Shown: positions 46,262-54,918, counted from the stretch's first letter. The stretch: DNA of 64,000 nucleotides from Thermococcus thioreducens (GCF_002214545.1 NZ_CP015105.1:1-64000); one strand, 5' to 3'. Notes: a model not told the origin generated them from the sequence alone. Translations and numbers: made by a program.

Positions 46262-46291
46262 ATGCGCGGTGGTCGTTTTTGGCCCTGGTGA
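46262..46291 (+). CDS. Candidate Trp leader peptide, MRGGRFWPW
   Basis: ATG CGC GGT GGT CGT TTT TGG CCC TGG TGA: nine codons with two Trp codons, the second directly before the stop. It begins at the predicted transcription start, so it would be translated as a leaderless mRNA, and ends 65 nt before the TrpRS ATG. Between the two are a small hairpin TTTCC-act-GGAAA (46330-46342) touching the TrpRS RBS GGAGGTG (46344-46350), and CCTTCC (46294-46299), which could pair with GGAGG of that RBS. Stalling on Trp codons could therefore free or hide the RBS. Too short for gene finders; expression is not proven. Confidence 0.5.
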   Translation: MRGGRFWPW

Positions 46292-46356
46292 AGCCTTCCT
46301 TTTCTGCCCCGGCTTAGTCCTGAGTTTCGTTTCCACTGGAAATGGAGGTGTTTTGA

Positions 46357-47511
46357 ATGGACGAATTTAAGGTCACCCCATGGGACGTTGAGGGTGTTGT
46401 GGACTACGCGAAGCTGATAGAGGAGTTCGGAACCAGTCCGCTGACGGACGAACTGATAGAGAAAACAGCAGAGCTGACGAAGAGCGAACTGCCGATATAC
46501 TTCAGGAGGAGGTTCTTCTTCTCCCACAGGGACTACGACAAGGTTCTGGCTGATTACGAGAGCGGAAAGGGCTTTTTCCTCTACACCGGTAGGGGCCCGA
46601 GCGGTCCGATGCACATAGGCCACATCATTCCATTCTTCGCCACAAAGTGGCTCCAGGAGAAGTTCGGCGTGAACCTCTACATCCAGATTACGGACGACGA
46701 GAAGTTCCTCTTCAAGGAGAAGCTCACCTTCGACGACACCAAGAAGTGGGCCTACGACAACATCCTTGACATCATAGCTGTCGGCTTCGATCCGGACAAG
46801 ACCTTCATCTTCCAGGACAGCGAGTTCACCAAGATATACGAGATGGCGATACCGATAGCGAAGAAGATAAACTACTCGATGGCCCGTGCTGTTTTTGGCT
46901 TCACGGAGCAGAGCAAGATTGGGATGATATTCTACCCGGCGATTCAGGCGGCGCCGACCTTCTTTGAGAGGAAGCGCTGTCTCATTCCAGCGGCTATAGA
47001 CCAGGATCCGTACTGGAGGCTCCAGAGGGACTTTGCAGAGAGCCTCGGCTATTACAAGACCGCTGCCATTCACTCCAAGTTCGTGCCAGGGCTCATGGGC
47101 CTTGAGGGCAAGATGAGCGCCAGCAAGCCCGAGACGGCCATTTACCTCACCGACGACCCGGAGGAGGCCGGTAAGAAGATATGGAAGTACGCCCTAACCG
47201 GAGGCAGGGCAACCGCAAAGGAGCAGCGCGAGAAGGGCGGCGAGCCCGAGAAGTGTGTCGTCTTCAAGTGGCTGGAGATATTCTTCGAGGAAGACGACAA
47301 GAAGCTCATGGAGCGCTATCAGGCATGTAAGAACGGCGAGCTCCTCTGCGGCCAGTGCAAGCGCTACCTTATCGAAAAGGTTCAGAACTTCCTGAAGGAG
47401 CACCAGAGGAAGAGGAAAGAGGCCGAGAAGAAGGTCGAGAAGTTCAAGTACACCGGCGAACTGGCGAGGGAGCAGTGGGAGAAGAGCATCCCGGGGCCTC
47501 TGAGGGGCTGA
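46357..47511 (+). CDS. trpS: Tryptophanyl-tRNA synthetase
   Basis: 384 residues, the archaeal/eukaryotic type. Class I synthetase charging tRNA-Trp. Signature motifs: GPSGPMHIGHIIP (HIGH, about 82-94) and GKMSASKPE (KMSKS variant, about 251-259). The N-terminal extension and the eukaryote-like core (YIQITDDEKFLF, IFYPAIQAAPTFF) are normal. Four cysteines near the C-terminus (CKNGELLCGQCKRY) might bind zinc. ATG 46357 follows GGAGGTG. An unusual 95-nt leader carries a Trp-rich nine-codon ORF. It ends before the M1-like peptidase gene, which has its own promoter (ttttttatactc, near 47540). Confidence 0.95.
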   Translation: MDEFKVTPWDVEGVVDYAKLIEEFGTSPLTDELIEKTAELTKSELPIYFRRRFFFSHRDYDKVLADYESGKGFFLYTGRGPSGPMHIGHIIPFFATKWLQEKFGVNLYIQITDDEKFLFKEKLTFDDTKKWAYDNILDIIAVGFDPDKTFIFQDSEFTKIYEMAIPIAKKINYSMARAVFGFTEQSKIGMIFYPAIQAAPTFFERKRCLIPAAIDQDPYWRLQRDFAESLGYYKTAAIHSKFVPGLMGLEGKMSASKPETAIYLTDDPEEAGKKIWKYALTGGRATAKEQREKGGEPEKCVVFKWLEIFFEEDDKKLMERYQACKNGELLCGQCKRYLIEKVQNFLKEHQRKRKEAEKKVEKFKYTGELAREQWEKSIPGPLRG

Positions 47512-47583
47512 GCCGGATTTTTAATCTATTTTCTCGAAACTTTTTTATACTCGCTGAGGTTAACTTTTACCGGTGAGTTAAAG

Positions 47584-49362
47584 GTGAGGAAGGCCCTTCT
47601 TGCTTCTCTGGTTATTCTCGTGGTTCTCGTGAGCGGCTGTCTTGGTGGGAATACGACAACCGGAACGACATCAACTGGATCGGCCTCGAACACAGTTTCG
47701 TCCCTTCAATCACCGGCTTCTCAGCACAAGACGCCGCTGAAGTTCCTCTACCCAGAAGAGCGGGCTGACGTAAACATGACCTTTGAGAACATGACCGAAT
47801 TCTTCTGGAAGACGTATTCTGCAGTGCCTTATTCCCAGCACGGGAACATAAGCGTGAACTACACAGATGGAACCTTCAGGGGCAGGTACGAGTTCGTCCT
47901 CACAAATTTCACCTCTGGAACGCTTTATCTGGCGCTCCTTGTCACCCAGAAGGACCCTATAACCCTCAACATCACCATAGAGGGCGTTCCGCTTGAGCTT
48001 TCCCGCATGGACGTTTACAGATGGGTTGATGAAGATGGCGTTGGCATTGAGATCTACGCGGTCAACGTCTCGACCAGCCTGTCCGAGCTCCACGGCGTTG
48101 CCACCTACGAGTTTCGATACCTTGAGAACGAGGACTACCTGCGTGAGATGTGGAAGCAGGACGTCCTCATTGGAACCGACTTTTCCTGGTGGGAGTTTGC
48201 TTCGAGGAATGCAACCATCACGGTAATCCCCACGTTTCCAGAGAACACGGTTTTTGTGCTGTCAAAGTGGGGCATAGTCCGTTCGGGCATGAAGGTCGTT
48301 TACAACGCCTCCCTTAAGCCCTACGAGGGCTTTACACTCTACATCCCGGACATGGAATGGAAGGGCTTCCAGTGGAACGGGGTAAACTTCACCGTCTATT
48401 TCACCAAGAACATATACAACGAGGAAGGCTTTGATTTGGTTAAAAGGGAGTTCACCTTCGCCATGGGGCTGTACAGCAACCTGACAGGGATTCTTCCGGT
48501 TGAAAGGTTTGATGCCGTCTTCTTCCCTGGTTTGCGGAGGATGATGTACAAACGCTTTGGAAGGAAGCCCTTTGGAATAGATTTAGGACATGTTATACTC
48601 GTGGAATGCCCCGTTGACATGGAAGACTCCGCGGTAAACTATGCTTCAATAATCTTCCACGAGATTGCCCACGAGTGGGCCGGCTATTACGCTCCCTTCG
48701 GTTACTTTAGCGAACCACTGGCAACTTTTATGCAGATGGAGGCGTACGGCAGGTGGAACCCCGGGGGCTATCTCTCCTGGCTGAACCAAAATGAGTATAC
48801 GGCGCTGAAATATGGGGACGATATGCCCTTCTACGAGGTGGTGAGGGACCCGATGAAGTACCCCCGCTCTACCCTCACCCTTTACTGGAAGGGCGCCTTC
48901 ATGCTCCGCTCCCTCCGCTTCATCGTCGGAAACGAGACCTTCAACAGGGCCCTTCACGATGTCCTTGAGGAGTGCCACGGCTCCTCCTGCAACTACACGG
49001 CATTCATCAGAACGGTTGAGAACGTTTCCGGCGAAGACCTTGGCTGGTTCTTTGACGAGTGGTTCAACTCGACGCTGTTCCCGGACTACAACATCACCAA
49101 CCTGAGCCTCTCACAGGTGGGGGACGGTTACAACCTGACCTTCACCATCGTCGACGCCAGCAACTTCACGATGCCCGTCCCGGTGCGGATTTACCTCGAC
49201 GACGGGAGCTATGTTGAGGGGACGGTCTGGGTTAACGGAACGGCAACGGTGAGCTTTGAACTCCCCTTCAAGCCGGTGAGGATAGTCATCGACCCGGATG
49301 AGGTAATGGCCAATGTGAACCGGGAGTTTGAAGTTGCAGGGATAGAGGTGGATGTGAATTGA
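47584..49362 (+). CDS. M1-like (gluzincin) metallopeptidase lipoprotein
   Basis: 592 residues from GTG 47584 (GGTGAG ten bases upstream). Lipoprotein signal: VILVVLVSGCLGG, lipobox Cys about residue 19, then a Ser/Thr linker. The zinc site is HEIAHEW (His359, Glu360, His363) with the third ligand likely Glu377 in YFSEPLATF; the spacer is 13 residues instead of the 18 usual for M1, so the loop is shortened. The C-terminal GEDLGWFFDEWFNS matches M1 proteins. Probably an aminopeptidase-like enzyme on the outer face of the membrane, feeding peptides to transporters. Its stop overlaps the next gene's start. Confidence 0.82.
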   Translation: MRKALLASLVILVVLVSGCLGGNTTTGTTSTGSASNTVSSLQSPASQHKTPLKFLYPEERADVNMTFENMTEFFWKTYSAVPYSQHGNISVNYTDGTFRGRYEFVLTNFTSGTLYLALLVTQKDPITLNITIEGVPLELSRMDVYRWVDEDGVGIEIYAVNVSTSLSELHGVATYEFRYLENEDYLREMWKQDVLIGTDFSWWEFASRNATITVIPTFPENTVFVLSKWGIVRSGMKVVYNASLKPYEGFTLYIPDMEWKGFQWNGVNFTVYFTKNIYNEEGFDLVKREFTFAMGLYSNLTGILPVERFDAVFFPGLRRMMYKRFGRKPFGIDLGHVILVECPVDMEDSAVNYASIIFHEIAHEWAGYYAPFGYFSEPLATFMQMEAYGRWNPGGYLSWLNQNEYTALKYGDDMPFYEVVRDPMKYPRSTLTLYWKGAFMLRSLRFIVGNETFNRALHDVLEECHGSSCNYTAFIRTVENVSGEDLGWFFDEWFNSTLFPDYNITNLSLSQVGDGYNLTFTIVDASNFTMPVPVRIYLDDGSYVEGTVWVNGTATVSFELPFKPVRIVIDPDEVMANVNREFEVAGIEVDVN

Positions 49363-50708
49363 AGCGGATATTCGTTCCCCTCTTTCTTCTCATCCTTTTC
49401 TCTCCCATGGTTTCAGCTCACTACTACATCCTCCTCGACGAAAACGTGAGCGGCCTGTACCCCTACGCCCAAGTGATCGCCGAACTTCACAACGGAACTG
49501 TAGTCGTCTCGAACTTCTCCGATCTTACCTTTTTAAGCTCTGACGACTATGCTCTCCTAATAGTTAGCTATTATCAGTTTAACGAGCACTTTGTCTATTC
49601 CATTTATGACCGCCTGGATTTTGACGGCGACGGCATCTACGACCCTGCCGTCGGTTTCCTGCCGGTCAGGGGCTCGCCCGATATCGCTCCGCTCATGTAT
49701 TCGCTCCGGGAGTTCAGGCCTGATGGGGCAATATTTCTTCGGGCCGGAAAAGTTGAATACGATGAGTACCTGAGGCTTTCGGAAAACGCATCCCTCGTGT
49801 GGCTTGAAGGCCACGGCAGTCCCTTTGGTGTGAATATGGGGTCGTGGGGTCTCTATCCTTCACGTCTCGGCAACCCTTCTGGAAAGGCCTTTGTTTTGGA
49901 ATCCTGCGACGTTGGGAAGGTCTGGGAGACGGGCGATTCCCTCGTGTTCGCCCTCCTCAGAAAGGGCTCCCCATCCGTGGTGGCATCAATAGACATGGGC
50001 GGCGTCTCCTACCTTCCGGAGCAATTCTGGGCCTCGGGTTACCCCATGGGAAAGCTTGTCCAGATAAGCAACGCGTACTTCATGAAGGTCGGGGTGAGGC
50101 CTAAGGTGGTTCTCTTTGGCGACCCGGCGCTCGTTCCGGTGAACTCAAGCGAATACCTCCTCGTGAAAAGCCCTGAAACGGGGTTCTACTCCAAAATATT
50201 TCCCCGGATAAACGGCTACATCTACACACCAGGTGAACCTGGCCTGAGGGCGATTTTCAGAGCCTATAATAACCTTTTCTCGGTGATGGATTTGTGGGAA
50301 GGCCTTTTCACGATGGGCGGCATCGGATTCATCGTCCTTGTGATTGCATTCGCCGTGATTTTTGGCCACATTCATCCGGGGAAGAAAACGCTGCTCGGGG
50401 CGTTGGTCTTGGCAACGGTCTCTTTTCTCCTCCTAGGTGCGGTCATGTATTATCCTCCGCTCAATGTTTCCATTCAGATAGTCCTTTTCTGGACTGCCGT
50501 CGCAGTTTTCATGGAGAGAAAAGTCCTCTGGGGACTTCTAGCGCTCCTTCTGCCTCCAATGATAATAGCTTCTGGTGCAGTGCTCTTGGGGACGGCAACT
50601 CCCTCTTATGGGGGCTTTTTGGTATTCGTTTCACTTCTGACCTCACTCATTGTCCTGGCGCTTCTTTTTGTCTCTTGTACGCTCTTTGGGAGGATCGCTA
50701 ATCTCTGA
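49359..50708 (+). CDS. Membrane-anchored gingipain/caspase-like (clan CD) cysteine peptidase candidate
   Basis: 449 residues from TTG 49359, which overlaps the previous TGA; AGGTGGATG is well placed upstream. Signal peptide (ending MVSAHYY), an ectodomain of about 300 residues and about five C-terminal membrane helices (about 318-446). The ectodomain resembles peptidase family C25: DGDGIYDPAVGFLPVR (about 88-103), then WLEGHGSPFG with His152 and FVLESCDVGKVWETG with Cys183, the His-Gly/Cys dyad layout of clan CD. The last strand, VVASIDMGGVSYLP, also fits. Coupled to the M1-like lipoprotein, it may form an extracellular proteolysis pair. Activity is inferred. Confidence 0.65.
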   Translation: MKRIFVPLFLLILFSPMVSAHYYILLDENVSGLYPYAQVIAELHNGTVVVSNFSDLTFLSSDDYALLIVSYYQFNEHFVYSIYDRLDFDGDGIYDPAVGFLPVRGSPDIAPLMYSLREFRPDGAIFLRAGKVEYDEYLRLSENASLVWLEGHGSPFGVNMGSWGLYPSRLGNPSGKAFVLESCDVGKVWETGDSLVFALLRKGSPSVVASIDMGGVSYLPEQFWASGYPMGKLVQISNAYFMKVGVRPKVVLFGDPALVPVNSSEYLLVKSPETGFYSKIFPRINGYIYTPGEPGLRAIFRAYNNLFSVMDLWEGLFTMGGIGFIVLVIAFAVIFGHIHPGKKTLLGALVLATVSFLLLGAVMYYPPLNVSIQIVLFWTAVAVFMERKVLWGLLALLLPPMIIASGAVLLGTATPSYGGFLVFVSLLTSLIVLALLFVSCTLFGRIANL

Positions 50709-51663
50709 ACCCCCACTCCTCCTCGAACTCCCTTCCTTTCTCGATTTCCTCTCCCCTCAGCTCGACCCTGAAGGTTTCCTCAGCCCGCACGTCCGGCCTC
50801 AGCCTTACGTCCAGAACGCCCCGGATTATGAACTCACCGTGACCGAGGAGCACCGTCCCTCCACCGAGAGCCTTTGCCACCATCCTCGGAGTCACCGTCC
50901 CGTAGGTTCCTACCATGACGACCTTCTCCTCTGGGAGCATTCTCTCACGGAACTCGAAGCTCCGGCCCTTTCCGATGACCTTCTCGTACTCAAAGCCTTC
51001 AGCGGTGAGAACCACCTTTACGCGCCTCGCCTTTGTGAGGGTGGAGTAAACCGTCCCCGCTATGAACTTCCCGTCTCCACGGTAGTTTACCTGCGCCGAG
51101 TCGCTCTCGGTCACCACCGTTACCGTGCCGCTCCCCCTGACTTCACCCTCATCTGTGAAGAAAAGCACCACGATGTTTTTGTAGGGCTCGTCGGTTATTC
51201 TCACGGCGGGGGCCTTTACGAAGCCCGTTCCGTCTGGGGAAACGGCCACCTTGAACGGTGAGCTCATGAAGGGAACCTTGGATGCCCTCTCCCGCTTCCC
51301 GGGAAGGAAATTCCTCTCCACGTGGTAGCTCCTGTTCCTTCCGCTCCCGACCCAGTAGCCCCTCATCTCAAGAGTTCCTGTCTCGAATTCAAGCTCCTCC
51401 GGGAACGTTAACCCCGAGTCGGAAAAGCCGGACAGACCAGCAAAGCTCTCAGCACGCCTGTATTCTCCCCGCTTTTTCATCAGGACGTAAAGCCCGGAGA
51501 ACATTATCAGCAGGAAGAACGCAAAGAACGCCGTAATCAGGAGCCTGCCCTCCGACACGCTGATGAACACAAAGGCGAGAACCGCTATTAAAAGTATCGT
51601 GAAGACCCCCAGAACGGCAAGTGCAACCGTGCTCCCCCTCTCCTTGAGGACGACCAGCTTCAT
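50698..51663 (-). CDS. Two-helix membrane protein of unknown function
   Basis: 321 residues from ATG 51663 (CCGGTGAATCC upstream; the ORF opens at 51735 but this is before the promoter). Two N-terminal transmembrane helices (about 12-36 and 42-62), then a cytosolic or outer beta-rich domain of about 240 residues with GTLEMRGYWVGSGRNRSYHV and VLLGHGEFIIRGVLDVRLRP. I do not recognise it. Converges with the peptidase gene (11-bp overlap). Its promoter appears to use the symmetric TATA at 51713-51723, shared with the divergent FAH gene. Confidence 0.6.
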   Translation of the reverse strand: MKLVVLKERGSTVALAVLGVFTILLIAVLAFVFISVSEGRLLITAFFAFFLLIMFSGLYVLMKKRGEYRRAESFAGLSGFSDSGLTFPEELEFETGTLEMRGYWVGSGRNRSYHVERNFLPGKRERASKVPFMSSPFKVAVSPDGTGFVKAPAVRITDEPYKNIVVLFFTDEGEVRGSGTVTVVTESDSAQVNYRGDGKFIAGTVYSTLTKARRVKVVLTAEGFEYEKVIGKGRSFEFRERMLPEEKVVMVGTYGTVTPRMVAKALGGGTVLLGHGEFIIRGVLDVRLRPDVRAEETFRVELRGEEIEKGREFEEEWGFRD

Positions 51664-51712
51664 TGGATTCACCGGTGGAATTTCGGCGTCATCGTTATTA
51701 TCCTTTGCGAGC

Positions 51713-51723
51713 GGTTTATAACC
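51713..51723. promoter_or_regulatory. Near-symmetric TATA element shared by divergent genes
   Basis: GGTTTATAACC reads as GGTTATAAACC on the other strand, a good TATA with similar flanks each way. It is about 36 nt before the FAH start and 55 nt before the membrane protein start. No second TATA is evident for either gene, so one box may be used in both directions. Confidence 0.5.
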
Positions 51724-51753
51724 TTGGACGTTCAACTCTATCCGGTGTTGAAG

Positions 51754-52431
51754 ATGGTCAGACTCCCCTTCCGCGATACCTACTACGAGCTCCGTCCGAG
51801 CAAGATAATAGCGTTAGCCAAAAACTACGCAGAACACGCTAAAGAGATGAAGGGCGACGTTCCGGAAAAGCCCGTCTTCTTCCTCAAACCACCGAGTGCA
51901 CTGATAGGCCCCGGCGAGCCGATAATCCTCCCGAGGATAAGCAAAAGGGTTGACCACGAGGTTGAGCTGGCGGTGATAATCGGAAAGCGCGGGAGGAGAA
52001 TCCCGAGGGAAAAGGCGCTCGATTATATCCTCGGCTACACGATAATGCTCGACATAACCGCCCGCGACCTTCAGGCCGAGGCGAGGGAGAAGGGCCTCCC
52101 CTGGACGATAGCGAAGGGCTTCGACACCTTTGCCCCGGTCGGCCCGAGGGTGGTTGACAGGCGCGAGTTGAACATAGACGACCTTGAAATTGGCCTCAGG
52201 GTGAACGGCCAACTCAGGCAACTCGGAAGGACGAGCGAGATGGTCTTCAAGGTTCCTGAGCTGATAGAGCACATAAGCTCCGTCATGACGCTTGAGCCAG
52301 GCGACATAATAGCGACCGGAACCCCGGCCGGAATCGGCCCGCTCAGGCACGGCGACCACATCGAGGCATGGATTGAGGGCATTGGGAAGGTCGAGTTCGA
52401 CGTTCTGGCCGAGGGCGCGATACTCTGCTGA
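51754..52431 (+). CDS. Fumarylacetoacetate hydrolase (FAH) family protein
   Basis: 225 residues from ATG 51754 (GGTG eight bases upstream). FAH C-terminal fold: KIIALAKNYAEHAKE (about 17-31), the metal ligands VDHEVELAVIIGKRG (Glu-x-Glu, about 68-82), ITARDLQAEAREKGLPW (Asp, about 104-120), KGFDTFAPVGP, and the closing GDIIATGTPAGIGP (about 190-203). Members act on 2-hydroxy-hepta-2,4-diene-1,7-dioate, acylpyruvates or oxaloacetate; the substrate here is open. Confidence 0.85.
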   Translation: MVRLPFRDTYYELRPSKIIALAKNYAEHAKEMKGDVPEKPVFFLKPPSALIGPGEPIILPRISKRVDHEVELAVIIGKRGRRIPREKALDYILGYTIMLDITARDLQAEAREKGLPWTIAKGFDTFAPVGPRVVDRRELNIDDLEIGLRVNGQLRQLGRTSEMVFKVPELIEHISSVMTLEPGDIIATGTPAGIGPLRHGDHIEAWIEGIGKVEFDVLAEGAILC

Positions 52432-52476
52432 GAAACTTTTTTAAGTTTTTGCTTTCTAACTATTTTTGGTGGTGTC

Positions 52477-52815
52477 ATGAAGAGGGTGCGTTTGGGGGTC
52501 GTCCTCCTGCTGGTTCTTTCCGTTGCGATGGCTGGCTGTCTGGACAACAACTTCGTTTACGCCAGGGGGAAGAGCGTCCCGCCGGGGGAGAGCAGGGGGT
52601 GGTTCTTCAAGGGGCCAGCGAACCTGACCGTGAAGGTTACCTCAAACATTCCCGTTGAGGTGGAGGTTGTCTCCTCCGGCGGAACCGTGCTGAAGGATTT
52701 TGGAACCGTCAGGGAAGTAAATGCGGTCGTTGAGCTTCCGAAGGGCAGGTGGAAGGTCGTGGTGAGGAACCCCGGCAACGAGACCGCGGTCATTGATGTG
52801 ACCATTAAAGCCTGA
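52477..52815 (+). CDS. Small lipoprotein
   Basis: 112 residues. Lipoprotein signal VVLLLVLSVAMAGCLDN (lipobox AGC, Cys about 21) and a short all-beta domain (about 35-112) ending in strands RWKVVVRNPGNETAVIDVTI. GGTGG(T) before ATG 52477 and a TATA-like ctttttta (about 52435). No family recognised; it could be a ligand-binding or scaffold lipoprotein. The 341-bp spacer that follows precedes an OPT transporter. Confidence 0.65.
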   Translation: MKRVRLGVVLLLVLSVAMAGCLDNNFVYARGKSVPPGESRGWFFKGPANLTVKVTSNIPVEVEVVSSGGTVLKDFGTVREVNAVVELPKGRWKVVVRNPGNETAVIDVTIKA

Positions 52816-53156
52816 GCCTTCGTTTTTCTCTGGAATTTTCCTAAATAGCTTCAGCCTTTTCAAGTTTCAACTAACCCTCGTTCGGCAGATTAAACGGCAC
52901 ATTAAACACCCTTCGAGCCTTCAATGTCGTAATGTGCGCTGGTGTTCACTTGTCCATCTTCCTGATGAATTTTTATTCATGCGGAAGCTAAAAAGGTCAT
53001 AAAGGCTTTTTTTGACTCGTTTCTGGATTTAAATCCACTTTCTTGACTTTTACAGGTCTGAAAAACTTTATATTTTGGAAAGAGGCGATATCTAAGGGTT
53101 GCACATCCCATGGGCATGTGGACATGAATGCTCATAAATGTGCAGGAGGTTGGGAG
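52816..53156. other. Spacer and leader of the OPT transporter gene
   Basis: About 340 bases without a gene. It has a small IR TGAAT-tttt-ATTCA (about 52966-52979), a TATA box ctttatatt (53068-53075) and, in the predicted leader, a near-palindrome CACATCCCATGGGCATGTG (53102-53120) plus an inverted pair tgcacat/atgtgca (53100-53106 and 53138-53144). In-frame ATGs at 53043 and 53124 are less well placed than 53157. Confidence 0.45.
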
Positions 53157-54908
53157 ATGGCAGACGCCAGCTGGAAACTGAGGTCATCTGGATGGAAGCG
53201 TGGCAATTCTGACGAGACCTACCGCGAAATCACTCCCGCGGCGGTAATCCTCGGCGTCATCTGGGGCGCCTTCATGGCGGCCAGCTTCACCTACGCAGGG
53301 ATGATAATGGGCTTTACCTCCGGCGGTTCGGCCATAGCCGCCATCGTCGGCTGGGGAGTCCTTAGGGGAATCCTCAAGAAGGGAACAGTCGTTGAGAACA
53401 ACATCGTCCAGACCATCGCTTCGGCAGTCAACATCTCCGTCTCTGGAGTCATCTTCACCATCCCGGCGCTCTACATCATGGGGCTCCACGGGGAAATAAA
53501 CACTACGTACTTCTTCCTCGCCACCGCGGCTGGGGCGATACTGGGAATCACCTTCATCATCCCGCTGAGGAAGCAGATGATCGAGATTGACCGCCTCCGC
53601 TTCCCGACCGGAACGGCCGTCGCCACCGTCCTCAAGACCCCGGGAAGCGGAATCGAGAAGGCCAGGCTGCTCTTCCTCGGCATGGCCGTCAGCGCTATTG
53701 TTTACCTTGTCCAGCAGTTCCCGGTGCTCGGCCTCCCGGAGATCATCCCCGAATACATCGATCTTGGAGCCATGCTCCACCTCCCTGACTGGGTCAGCCT
53801 CGCGATGGCCCTCTCGCTCATGGTCTTTGGAATGGGCCTCATCACCGGAAGGAACGGTCTCATAGTCCTCGCCGGTGGAATACTCTCCTACTACATCATA
53901 ACCCCCATAGTCAAGAGCCTCGGCTGGCTCCCGAGCGACGTCACCGGAGGGGCCATCAGTGGCTTCGTCTACGCCAACATGACTAGGCCGCTCGGCATCG
54001 GTATGCTCCTCGGCGGTTCGATAGCCGGCCTCATCCTTTCAATGCCGGTCATCATCGTCGCCCTCAGGAGCATAGCCAACGCGAGCAAACTCGACTCCAG
54101 CAGGAACGAGGAGCTCCCGATCAAGTACCTCTACGCCGGAATAACCCTCGCCTTCCTGCTGCTCCTCGTCACGACCTACAAGCTCGGTAACCTAGGCATC
54201 TGCAGGAGCCTGCTCACTGCCCTCGTCGGCGTCGCCTGGATATTCGTCGCTTCACTGCTCGTGGCCATGTCCACCGGAATGACCGACTGGAGCCCCGTTT
54301 CGGGTCTCTCGCTCGTGTCGGTCATGATACTCCTCTACCTCACCGGCAAGCAGGTGCCGCTGACCATACTCCTCGGAGCCACCGTCGGTGTCGCCATCTC
54401 AGGAGCGGCCGACATGATGCAGGATCTCAAGACCGGCCACCTCGTTGGCGGCATTCCCTCCAGGCAGCAGAAGGTCGAGCTCCTCACCGCCTGGATAGGG
54501 CCGATAATAGCCCTCACCGTCGTCGGACTCATCTGGAAGGCCTACGGAATAGGAAACGAGGCCGTCCCGGCGCCGCAGGCCATGGCCCTCAAGTCCATGG
54601 TCGAGGCCATCCTCGGCGGCAACGTCCCGGTGGACAAGTTCATCGCGGGAGGAATCCTCGGCTTCGCCCTCTCCATGAGCGGAATACCGGGACTCGGCGT
54701 CCTCGTCGGTCTGTCAATGTACCTGCCGATGCTCTACATCCTGCCCTACGGACTCGGCTGTATCGTCCACGAGATAGCCAAGAGGAAGAAGGGGGGCGAG
54801 TTCATAACCGAGAAGGTGCTTCCAGTGGCGGCTGGACTCATGGTCGGAGAGGCCGCGATGACGCTCCTCTTCGCGGTCCTCACAGTGCTCGGAGTGCTCC
54901 ACCCGTGA
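53157..54908 (+). CDS. OPT-family oligopeptide transporter
   Basis: 583 residues from ATG 53157 (GGAGG seven bases upstream). About 14-16 transmembrane segments. The family's conserved phrases are present: ITPAAVILGVIWGAFMAASF (about 23-42), FPTGTAVATVLK (about 155-166), and the later ADMMQDLKTGHLVGGIPSRQ (about 412-431), the Q/D-rich signature of OPT proteins. Proton-coupled uptake of oligopeptides or metal-peptide complexes. Follows the peptidase region, fitting peptide fermentation, though transcribed separately. Its stop is ten bases from the start of the next gene. Confidence 0.88.
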   Translation: MADASWKLRSSGWKRGNSDETYREITPAAVILGVIWGAFMAASFTYAGMIMGFTSGGSAIAAIVGWGVLRGILKKGTVVENNIVQTIASAVNISVSGVIFTIPALYIMGLHGEINTTYFFLATAAGAILGITFIIPLRKQMIEIDRLRFPTGTAVATVLKTPGSGIEKARLLFLGMAVSAIVYLVQQFPVLGLPEIIPEYIDLGAMLHLPDWVSLAMALSLMVFGMGLITGRNGLIVLAGGILSYYIITPIVKSLGWLPSDVTGGAISGFVYANMTRPLGIGMLLGGSIAGLILSMPVIIVALRSIANASKLDSSRNEELPIKYLYAGITLAFLLLLVTTYKLGNLGICRSLLTALVGVAWIFVASLLVAMSTGMTDWSPVSGLSLVSVMILLYLTGKQVPLTILLGATVGVAISGAADMMQDLKTGHLVGGIPSRQQKVELLTAWIGPIIALTVVGLIWKAYGIGNEAVPAPQAMALKSMVEAILGGNVPVDKFIAGGILGFALSMSGIPGLGVLVGLSMYLPMLYILPYGLGCIVHEIAKRKKGGEFITEKVLPVAAGLMVGEAAMTLLFAVLTVLGVLHP

Positions 54909-54918
54909 GGTGATGGAA

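Noticed and set aside
46332-46341. ORB core in the trpS leader as an origin-related site
   Set aside because: It is 18 kb from oriC and isolated; a hairpin role near the RBS is at least as likely, so no origin function is claimed.
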